In this document: positions 54,125 through 61,795 of the stretch, in pieces
How positions within the stretch are numbered: the first letter of the stretch is position 1
Layout: every line of letters starts with the position of its first letter
Source of the DNA: Geobacter sp. AOG1
GTDB taxonomy: Bacteria; Desulfobacterota; Desulfuromonadia; Geobacterales; Geobacteraceae
Reading direction: 5' to 3'
DNA: 64,000 nucleotides
NCBI RefSeq assembly: GCF_019972315.1
Contig: NZ_BLIZ01000001.1
Coordinates: 62,001-126,000 of the forward strand
The notes under the pieces: generated by a model
The model's input: only the letters and a program-made list of their open reading frames with translations
Databases searched by the model: none
Told to the model about the DNA's origin: nothing
Program-made: the position numbers and the translations under genes

Positions 54125-54907
54125 GTGAGACTTATTGGCCATGGAATTATCCTGATTCTGACATTGATGCTGGCTGATTACACGCATGCTGCCAGCAGTG
54201 CGCCTGTCAAAAGCAAAACTAGCGTCTGGAGCGGCACGGTCCAGATCAAGAGAACTTTTACCGTTCCAAAAGGAAAAACGCTCGAAATCCGACCGGGCAG
54301 CAAGATCCTGTTTTCCAAGGGAAGCGGCCTGCTGGTGAAGGGAACGCTCAAGGCAGTCGGCCGGAAGGGAGAGGAGATCGTCTTCACCTCGGCAAAAAAC
54401 GGTACTCCCGGCAGTTGGGATGAGATCAGGATAGAAAAGGCCGGCGACAGCGTTATGGAGCATTGCATCATCGAGAATGCCACCTGGGGCATACAAAGCC
54501 ATTTTACCCGGCTGAACCTCGTAGCCTGTACCTTCAGAAACAGCGAAGGGGGGATAAGGTTTCGCAGCGGACCTCTCACCATCAGCAAGTGCCTGTTTAC
54601 AGGCAACAGGATCGGTATCAGGTCATATCAGGGAATAGCGCAGATATCGGAATCTGATTTTACGGACAATGAAGTCGGTATTTTCGTTCGGGAAAAGGGA
54701 GGGGGGCTGAACATAACCAGAAGCAACCTCTTCCGAAACAGCACGTACAACATAAAAATGGGCGATTTCAATGACGAGGATGTGAAGGCAGCAGGCAACT
54801 GGTGGGGAAGGGACGATCCATCAGCAACTATCTTTGATGCGGGAATCGAGCCCGGCATTGGACGTGTCCTGTTTGAACCCTTCAGCAACGAGCGGATTTT
54901 ATGGTAA
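54125..54907 (+). CDS. Exported right-handed beta-helix protein
   Basis: 260 aa from a GTG at 54125 right after GGGAGGAAAC; an ATG at 54089 would add 12 residues. The signal peptide starts at this GTG. A short beta-rich N-terminal part (VWSGTVQIKRTFTVPKGKTLEIRPGSKI) leads into parallel beta-helix rungs (MEHCIIENATWGI, LTISKCLFTGNRIGI, AQISESDFTDNEVGI, GLNITRSNLFRNSTY), and the end NWWGRDDPS is frequent in NosD/pectate-lyase-like repeats. No catalytic residues were recognised. It is likely periplasmic or surface-located. Confidence 0.75.
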   Translation: MRLIGHGIILILTLMLADYTHAASSAPVKSKTSVWSGTVQIKRTFTVPKGKTLEIRPGSKILFSKGSGLLVKGTLKAVGRKGEEIVFTSAKNGTPGSWDEIRIEKAGDSVMEHCIIENATWGIQSHFTRLNLVACTFRNSEGGIRFRSGPLTISKCLFTGNRIGIRSYQGIAQISESDFTDNEVGIFVREKGGGLNITRSNLFRNSTYNIKMGDFNDEDVKAAGNWWGRDDPSATIFDAGIEPGIGRVLFEPFSNERILW

Positions 54908-55040
54908 TAGGCCCGCCTTGTTCCTTTCCCCTGCTCCATTTGAACGGCAATTATATCAACATTACAGGCCGCATGAGTCGGTTTGTGTCCTTCGGGTCCC
55001 CGTTTTGGGTTTAGGGTAAATCCGAAGCAATTTTCCTCTT

Positions 55041-55080
55041 TGTGACCTCACCCCCTAAAACTGGACCAGTTATTAGGGAG
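55041..55080. repeat. Near-perfect palindrome resembling an insertion sequence end
   Basis: CCCTAAAACTGG (55053-55064) pairs with CCAGTTATTAGGG (55066-55078), 12 base pairs with one bulge. The left flank TGACCTCACCCCCTAAAACTGG recalls the ends of IS3-type elements. No transposase remains. It lies 41 bp before comM fragment 4. Confidence 0.4.
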
Positions 55081-55120
55081 AACGTCAGTCGAGTTCTCTC
55101 TGGAATGGCAATACTTGGAT

Positions 55121-55335
55121 GTCTTGCGCCAGCCCCTGGAGGACGCCGGGTCACCATCTCCCGGGCGCTCATGTCCATCACCTACCCGTCACGGCTCATG
55201 CTCGTCTCCGCCATGAATTCCTGTCACGGCGGCTACGTCGGCGATCCCCAGCACCAGTGCTTCTGTACCCCCATCATGATCCAGCACTACCGCTCCCACA
55301 TTTCCGGCCCGCTCCTGGATCGGAAGACCCTCTAG
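55121..55335 (+). pseudogene. comM: comM fragment 4 (codons about 319-385 joined to the last codons)
   Basis: Matches the middle of comM from LRQPLED to GPLLDR. It then jumps at CTGGATCGG straight to the gene's end (RKTL, TAG at 55333-55335), a loss of about 120 codons. One base is missing just after CTGGAGGACG, and zinc-site Cys residues are changed ([15 protein letters not shown]). It is in the same orientation as the other copies and is the most decayed. Confidence 0.88.
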
Positions 55336-55547
55336 AAAATTCCCCTGCTGGCAGGTTGTCACCCTACATACTTGATGCTTTTTCTTTTCAAGAACCTTTA
55401 TAAGTTGGACATTACGTGTTTGGATTTTAGCAAAAGCGTATATCACCTTCTCTTTTGTTTATTGCATAGTACTATGATAGTTAATCCTTCTTTTTTGTTT
55501 GCTCTCAAAGGTAGACATTCCCTACCATGCGTTGAAGGGAATTCATC
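55336..55547. other. AT-rich leader of the Mg2+ ATPase gene
   Basis: About 210 bp, low in GC, no gene. Runs of T precede the gene. The mgtA ATG at 55548 follows GAAGGGA. No known magnesium-sensing RNA fold was recognised, though the long leader leaves room for one. Confidence 0.4.
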
Positions 55548-58094
55548 ATGCCTACACCCGCAGTTGGTACTGAATCACCGTTCTGGCAACTCCCCGTTTC
55601 TACACTCCTGGAACAGCTGGGCGCAAGCCCGGATGGATTGAGCAGCTCTGAGGCAACTATCCGTCTGGCAAAGTACGGTCCGAACCTGATCCATGGAGAG
55701 CAGAAACGGGCGCTTATCCTGCAATTTCTCAGCAAGTTCAAGAACCCTCTGGTCATTATCCTCCTTGCCGCGAGCGGCCTCTCCGCCTTCACCGGCGACG
55801 CAACCAGCTTCTTCATCATCGGTACCATCGTCCTCATCAGCGTGACTCTCGATTTCGTCCAGGAATACCGGGCCGGGCAGGCAGCGGACCGTCTGCGCCA
55901 GTCGGTGGCGGTGCGTGGACAGGTACTCCGTGACGGCAAGCTCATGGAGACCCCGCTTGCAGAGATGGTGCCCGGAGATGTGGCGCTCTTAGCGGCCGGC
56001 GACCTGGTCCCCTGTGATGGTCGGGTGCTGGAGACAAAGGATTTTTTCGTCAACCAGGCCCTTCTGACAGGAGAATCCTTTCCGGTGGAAAAATCTCCGG
56101 TCGAATTGCCTGAAGTGACAGACGTTCTCACTGCCGACAACAGTGTGCTCCTGGGAACCTCGGTAATCAGCGGCACAGCCAGGGTGCTGATATGTCGCAC
56201 CGGGCAGGGTACGGAACTGGGCGGGATTGCCGACACCCTTTTAGTCAAGGCCCCGCCTACCGCCTTTGAAGAAGGGACCCACCGATTCGGGCTGCTCATC
56301 ATGCGGATGACGGTCCTCCTCGTCCTGTTCGTGCTGCTGGTCAACGCCTTCTTTCATCGTCCCTGGCTCGAATCGTTCTTGTTTGCCGTGGCCCTGGCCG
56401 TCGGGTTGACCCCGGAACTGCTTCCCATGGTGGTTTCCGTGACCCTGTCACGGGGTGCTCTCCGGATGGCGGCCAACAAGGTAATCGTGAAACGGCTCGC
56501 CTCGATCCACAACCTGGGGAGCATGGATGTATTCTGCACCGACAAGACCGGCACCCTGACCGAAGCTCGCATTCATCTGGAACGCCACCAGGACCCCATG
56601 GGGAATGAAAGCCGCAGGGTCCTGGAACTGGCCTATTACAACAGTTTTTTTGAGACCGGACTGAAGAGCACCCTGGATGATGCCATTCTGGAACACACGG
56701 AAATCGACGCTAAAATTTGGGAAAAAATCGATGAGGTGCCGTTCGATTTTGAGCGCCGCCGGATTTCGGTGCTCCTAGACAACGGCACAAGCAGGCTGCT
56801 GGTAGTCAAAGGCGCGCCTGAAGATATCCTGCGGTTGTCAGTCAGCTACGAGGCGAATGGCGCAGAGGTCACGCTTCCGCTGGATGCTGCCGCTCTCAAG
56901 ATGATTAACGGGCAATTCGAGGCATTGAGCAGGGAGGGGTTCCGGGTGCTGGGGATCGCTTCACGATCGGTGGGCCCGGACCATCCCCATGCGGTGGTCA
57001 GCGATGAGTCGGAGCTGGTCTTTGCGGGCTTTGCCGCCTTCCTAGATCCCCCCAAAGTCAGCGCCAAGGCGGCACTGGCCGGACTTGCCGCCGACCGGGT
57101 CGATGTCAAGATCATAACCGGCGACAACGAACTGGTGACCCAGCATATTTTTGCAAAACTCGGTCTGCCAGTCACCGGGGTGCTGACCGGTGCGGAAATC
57201 CAGCAGATGGATGATTCCGCTCTTGCCGCACGGGTGGAGCAGGTGAACCTCTTTTGCCGCGTGGCGCCAGCCCAGAAAAACCGGATCATCCTCGCCCTAA
57301 AACGACACGGTCATGTAGTAGGGTATATGGGCGACGGCATCAATGACGCCCCGTCGCTTCATTCGGCCGATGTGGGGATTTCGGTGGACAGCGCCGTGGA
57401 CGTGGCGAAGGCTGCTGCGGATATGATCCTGCTGGAGCAGGACCTGGGGGTTCTCCACGCCGGTGTCCTGGAAGGACGGCGCACTTTCGGCAATATTATG
57501 AAATACATCATGATGGGAACCAGCTCCAATTTCGGTAATATGTTCAGTATGGCCGGAGCCTCGCTCTTCCTCCCCTTCCTTCCCATGCTGCCGGTGCAGA
57601 TACTACTCAACAACCTTCTCTACGACGTATCGGAACTTCCCATTCCGTTGGATCGGGTGGATGACGATTATCTGAGCCATCCCCGACACTGGGACATGAA
57701 ATTTATCCGCAACTTTATGCTGGTTATCGGCCCGGTCAGCTCTGCCTTCGATTTCCTTACCTTCTATATTATGCTGGCACTCTTCCATGCCGGGGAGTCG
57801 TTGTTCCATACCGGCTGGTTCATCGAGTCCATGGCTACTCAGGTGCTGGTGATCTTCATCATCCGCACCCGCAGGAATCCTTTCAAAAGCCGCCCCGATC
57901 CCTGGCTGATCGCCTGCTCGCTGACGGTGGTAGCGGTGGCCGCATTGCTGCCGTTCACCCCTGCCGGCGTGCATCTCGGTTTTGTGGCACCGCCGGCGTC
58001 CTTTTTCCTGATCCTGACCGCCCTGCTGCTCGCCTACCTGCTGGCGGTGGAAGGGATGAAGCGATGGTTCTTCAGTCGCTTTGCCGCTGAGTGA
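55548..58094 (+). CDS. mgtA: Magnesium-translocating P-type ATPase (MgtA/MgtB type)
   Basis: 848 aa. P3B-ATPase layout: N-terminal cation-ATPase helix bundle, LTGESFPVEK in the actuator domain, the phosphorylation motif DKTGTLT (about residue 329), KGAPEDIL nucleotide contact, and the hinge GDGINDAPSLHSADVGIS with SAVDVAKAAAD. The membrane motif LLNNLLYD near the end is the MgtA signature. It imports Mg2+ at low supply. The glycogen phosphorylase gene follows 21 bp later. The length is slightly short of E. coli MgtA at the N-terminus. Confidence 0.93.
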   Translation: MPTPAVGTESPFWQLPVSTLLEQLGASPDGLSSSEATIRLAKYGPNLIHGEQKRALILQFLSKFKNPLVIILLAASGLSAFTGDATSFFIIGTIVLISVTLDFVQEYRAGQAADRLRQSVAVRGQVLRDGKLMETPLAEMVPGDVALLAAGDLVPCDGRVLETKDFFVNQALLTGESFPVEKSPVELPEVTDVLTADNSVLLGTSVISGTARVLICRTGQGTELGGIADTLLVKAPPTAFEEGTHRFGLLIMRMTVLLVLFVLLVNAFFHRPWLESFLFAVALAVGLTPELLPMVVSVTLSRGALRMAANKVIVKRLASIHNLGSMDVFCTDKTGTLTEARIHLERHQDPMGNESRRVLELAYYNSFFETGLKSTLDDAILEHTEIDAKIWEKIDEVPFDFERRRISVLLDNGTSRLLVVKGAPEDILRLSVSYEANGAEVTLPLDAAALKMINGQFEALSREGFRVLGIASRSVGPDHPHAVVSDESELVFAGFAAFLDPPKVSAKAALAGLAADRVDVKIITGDNELVTQHIFAKLGLPVTGVLTGAEIQQMDDSALAARVEQVNLFCRVAPAQKNRIILALKRHGHVVGYMGDGINDAPSLHSADVGISVDSAVDVAKAAADMILLEQDLGVLHAGVLEGRRTFGNIMKYIMMGTSSNFGNMFSMAGASLFLPFLPMLPVQILLNNLLYDVSELPIPLDRVDDDYLSHPRHWDMKFIRNFMLVIGPVSSAFDFLTFYIMLALFHAGESLFHTGWFIESMATQVLVIFIIRTRRNPFKSRPDPWLIACSLTVVAVAALLPFTPAGVHLGFVAPPASFFLILTALLLAYLLAVEGMKRWFFSRFAAE

Positions 58095-58115
58095 AGCGGC
58101 GTTAGGAGAGAACAG

Positions 58116-60662
58116 ATGAGCAAACTCAAGAGAGTCGGCAGTCCCATATACACGTTCTTCCCCACTGAGGTCGAGGGGTTCGATGCGCTGGGAGAGCTGG
58201 CGCTGGATATGCGCTGGTCGTGGAATCACGCGGCCGACGAAGTGTGGGCGCAGCTCGATCCAGATCTCTGGGACCTCACGCACAATCCCTGGGTCGTTCT
58301 GCAAACCGTTTCGCGGGACCGCCTCCAGCAAGTGTTGGACGATCCCGTCTTCCGCAGGAAGGTTGATGACCTGGTGGAAACCAAGCGTCATGAGGCAGAG
58401 GGGCCAGCCTGGTTTCAGCAGAGGCATCCCCAGAATACCTTGACCTCTGTCGCCTATTTCAGCATGGAGTTCATGTTGAGTGAAGCGCTACCCATTTACT
58501 CAGGAGGACTTGGCAATGTGGCCGGCGACCAGCTCAAAGCGGCAAGCGATCTGGGCGTGCCGGTGGTCGGCGTGGGGCTCCTTTACCAGCAAGGTTATTT
58601 CCGTCAGGTAATAGATAGGTATGGCGCGCAGCAGTCCCTCTTCCCGTACAACGATCCCGGGCAATTGCCAGTCATGCCGGTACGTGAACCGAATGGAGAG
58701 TGGTTGCGACTGGAGGTCGTGTTGCCCGGCTACTCGCTCTGGGTGCGTGCCTGGCAGGTCCAGGTGGGGAGAGTGAAGCTGTACCTCCTGGACAGCAATG
58801 ATGCGGCGAATTTCCCGGCCTATCGGGGTGTTACCAGTGAGCTCTACAGTGGCGGACCAGAGCAGCGTCTGAGGCAGGAAATAGTTCTCGGGATCGGCGG
58901 CTGGCGACTGCTCGAAGCGCTCGGCATAAAGCCGGACGTCTGCCACCTGAATGAAGGGCATGCAGCCTTTGCGGTACTGGAACGGACGCGAAGCTTTATG
59001 GAAGAGACAGGGCAACCTTTCGAAGTTGCGCTGGCCGTTACAAAGGCGGGTAACCTCTTCACCACCCATACGCCGGTAGCTGCCGGGTTTGACCGTTTCG
59101 ACCCTCACCTCATTGAGCAATACATCGGCAATTATGCCAGGAACAGGCTCGGCATCCCGCTCCGCGATTTGTTGGCACTCGGCCGCCTAAATCCAGACGA
59201 CCCCACGGAAGATTTCAATATGGCGTACCTGGCCGTACGTGGGAGCGGAGCGGCCAACGGGGTGAGCCGTCTGCATGGGGAAGTGAGCCGGGGCATCTTT
59301 CAGCCTCTCTTCCCGCACTGGCCGGAGATTGAGGTGCCAGTGGGGCATGTGACCAACGGCGTCCATATGCCGACCTGGGATTCGGCAGAGGCCGACGCCC
59401 TCTGGACTGAGTACTGTGGCAAGGAGCGCTGGCTGGGAATGACGGAAATCCTGGAGGGGAAGATCCGCTGTGCTCCTGACGACAAGCTCTGGCAGCTCCG
59501 CGCTGACGCCCGCAAGTCCCTCGTTGGCTACGTCCGCGAACGGTTGTCCAGGCAACTGGCCGCCTCAGGCGCTGCACCCGGGGAGATCGGGAGCGCGCGG
59601 CATATTTTTGATGCCAACGTATTGACGCTGGGGTTCGCGCGCCGTTTTGCAACCTACAAGAGACCGAACCTGCTGTTGCACAACCCTGAGAGGCTCCTTC
59701 GCATCCTCACCGATCCGAAGCGCCCGGTTCAGCTCATCATTGCCGGCAAAGCCCATCCGGCCGACCAGGCAGGACAGGCCATGATCCAGGAATGGGTGCG
59801 TTTTATCAAGAGCCCCGAAGCATGCAAGCACGTGGTCTTCCTGAGCGACTACGACATGCTGATGACCGAACGTCTTGTGCAAGGAGTGGATGTCTGGATC
59901 AACACGCCACGACGACCCTGGGAGGCGTGCGGCACAAGCGGCATGAAGGTGCTCGTCAATGGCGGGCTCAATCTGTCGGAGCTGGATGGTTGGTGGGCTG
60001 AAGCCTACACGCCTGAAGTGGGGTGGGCGCTGGGTGACGGAAAGGAGCACGATAGCGACCCGACCTGGGATGCTGTCGAAGCCGAGGCGCTCTACGCGCT
60101 CCTTGAACGGGAGGTAATCCCCGGGTTTTACAGCCGCGACCGGAACGGCATTCCTGTTGACTGGGTGGCACGCATACGCGAGAGCATGGCGCGACTTACG
60201 ACTCACTTTTCCAGTAATCGCACGGTGCGCCAGTACACCGAGCACTACTATATATCTGCCGCTGCTGCCTACCGCGAGCGCGCCGCAGATAAGGGAGCAG
60301 CGGGTGCAAAGATGGTGAACTGGCAGCTCGCCCTGGAACGGGGGTGGGGGAATCTGCGCTTCGGCGAAGCGACGATTGCGAAGAAGGGGGATCAGCATAT
60401 ATTCGAGGTTCAGATCTATCTTAACGGCTTCGACACGGATGCGGTACGGGTCGAGTTATATGCTGAAGGAGTCAACGGCGGCGATCCTGTGCACAAGGAG
60501 ATGACACTCGGTCCAAAACTAGTGGGTGCGGAAAACGGCTACATCTATGTCGCGCAGGTACAGGCGGCACGACCAGCCACGGACTATACGGCGCGTGTGA
60601 TACCGCACCGCTCAGGCATTGCGGTTCCCCTGGAAGCCAACCATATCCTGTGGCAACGATGA
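58116..60662 (+). CDS. glgP: Alpha-glucan (glycogen) phosphorylase, TIGR02094 type
   Basis: 848 aa, ATG after TAGGAGAG. GT35 fold: N-terminal DUF3417-like segment (LALDMRWSWNHAADEVWAQLDPDLW), SVAYFSMEFMLSEALPIYSGGLG, CHLNEGHAAF, and the PLP-lysine region EACGTSGMKVLVNGG. This shorter bacterial-archaeal form phosphorolyses alpha-1,4-glucan to glucose 1-phosphate. Its stop overlaps the YihY start by 4 bp (ATGA). The set of Mg ATPase, phosphorylase, membrane protein and glucan synthase may support a stress and osmoadaptation unit. Confidence 0.92.
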   Translation: MSKLKRVGSPIYTFFPTEVEGFDALGELALDMRWSWNHAADEVWAQLDPDLWDLTHNPWVVLQTVSRDRLQQVLDDPVFRRKVDDLVETKRHEAEGPAWFQQRHPQNTLTSVAYFSMEFMLSEALPIYSGGLGNVAGDQLKAASDLGVPVVGVGLLYQQGYFRQVIDRYGAQQSLFPYNDPGQLPVMPVREPNGEWLRLEVVLPGYSLWVRAWQVQVGRVKLYLLDSNDAANFPAYRGVTSELYSGGPEQRLRQEIVLGIGGWRLLEALGIKPDVCHLNEGHAAFAVLERTRSFMEETGQPFEVALAVTKAGNLFTTHTPVAAGFDRFDPHLIEQYIGNYARNRLGIPLRDLLALGRLNPDDPTEDFNMAYLAVRGSGAANGVSRLHGEVSRGIFQPLFPHWPEIEVPVGHVTNGVHMPTWDSAEADALWTEYCGKERWLGMTEILEGKIRCAPDDKLWQLRADARKSLVGYVRERLSRQLAASGAAPGEIGSARHIFDANVLTLGFARRFATYKRPNLLLHNPERLLRILTDPKRPVQLIIAGKAHPADQAGQAMIQEWVRFIKSPEACKHVVFLSDYDMLMTERLVQGVDVWINTPRRPWEACGTSGMKVLVNGGLNLSELDGWWAEAYTPEVGWALGDGKEHDSDPTWDAVEAEALYALLEREVIPGFYSRDRNGIPVDWVARIRESMARLTTHFSSNRTVRQYTEHYYISAAAAYRERAADKGAAGAKMVNWQLALERGWGNLRFGEATIAKKGDQHIFEVQIYLNGFDTDAVRVELYAEGVNGGDPVHKEMTLGPKLVGAENGYIYVAQVQAARPATDYTARVIPHRSGIAVPLEANHILWQR

Positions 60663-61528
60663 GTGGACAGGTCATGGGTCGTTTCTTCAGCTTCCTGCTG
60701 CGGGTGTTGCGCGGGTTCAGACGCAATCAGGGGCTCCTGCTGTCCGGCGCTGTCGCCTATTATACCCTCTTGTCAGTTGTGCCGCTGTCAATCCTTGCCC
60801 TCATTGTGCTGACAAATTTTATCGAAGAGCAGCAGTTGATTAACACCCTGTCGACGTACCTGGAAATGGTGATCCCCGGCTACGCGTCAACGTTGACAGA
60901 GCAGGTGCGTGCATTCCTCGAACAGCGTAAGGTGGTCGGTATCATCGGCTTCCTCGGCATGCTGTTCTTCAGTTCCATTGCCTTTTCCATGCTCGAAAAT
61001 GCCATGGCGGTGATCTTTTCCCAGAGGGTCAGGATTCAACGCCGCAACTTCCTCGCTTCCGCAATTATTCCCTATCTGTACATCTTTGTGATGGGGCTCG
61101 GTATCGTGCTGGTGTCGTTTGTTGTGGGTGCAATCGAGATACTGGAAAGCAGGCATTTGACGATTCTCGGCTGGAGTTTGAACCTTGAAGGCGCTACCGG
61201 GATGGCACTGTATATCCTGGGGATAGTCGGCGAGGTGCTGATGCTCACCTCCATCTATCTGGTGATGCCCGTGGTGCGGGTCAGGTTTCGTCACGCGCTC
61301 ATCGGCGGGGTAACCGCAGCGGTTTTATGGGAGATCACCCGCCGGGTGCTGATCTGGTATTACGCAGCCGTATCCATGGTAAACGTCATTTACGGTTCCA
61401 TCGCCATAACGGTGGTGGCCCTTCTCAGCATAGAGGTTGTAGCAGTAATCCTGCTGCTGGGTGCCCAGGTCATTGCAGAACTTGAGCGCAAACCCGACGA
61501 AGACCGGGGAGGAACTGTCGGGATTTGA
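60659..61528 (+). CDS. YihY/BrkB family inner-membrane protein
   Basis: 289 aa from the ATG at 60659 that overlaps the glgP stop. Six hydrophobic helices and the family features LLLSGAVAYYTLLSVVPLSI, GIIGFLGMLFFSSIAFSMLENAM and AVLWEITRRVLIWYYA are present. Once called ribonuclease BN, this family is now described as a membrane protein of uncertain function. Cotranscription with the phosphorylase is implied by the overlap. Confidence 0.88.
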   Translation: MSGQVMGRFFSFLLRVLRGFRRNQGLLLSGAVAYYTLLSVVPLSILALIVLTNFIEEQQLINTLSTYLEMVIPGYASTLTEQVRAFLEQRKVVGIIGFLGMLFFSSIAFSMLENAMAVIFSQRVRIQRRNFLASAIIPYLYIFVMGLGIVLVSFVVGAIEILESRHLTILGWSLNLEGATGMALYILGIVGEVLMLTSIYLVMPVVRVRFRHALIGGVTAAVLWEITRRVLIWYYAAVSMVNVIYGSIAITVVALLSIEVVAVILLLGAQVIAELERKPDEDRGGTVGI

Positions 61529-61795
61529 GACACGTAGCTGATTGTCCATGAAACGGGGACATCATCAAATATCCCTATCTATTAACGTGAGTACAGCGTA
61601 TTATCTTTAATTGGCCTACCCTCCGAAATCATTTCTCTCAGTCATTTCGAATCCCCTCTGTTTTCCGGTCATCTCCATCCACCTTATTGCCACATCCTCG
61701 GGAACAGTCCGCACAGTTCCTTTCTGAGCCCTCCCGTCTCGTGAAATCCTTCACATGCTGGACGCTCAGACTACGAACTGAGTAAAGGACACATA
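61529..61795. other. Intergenic region before the glucan synthase gene
   Basis: No gene. It contains AT-rich stretches near 61570-61610 and an AAAGGACACATA ribosome site that leads to the GTG at 61796. No strong promoter pair was seen. Confidence 0.4.
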
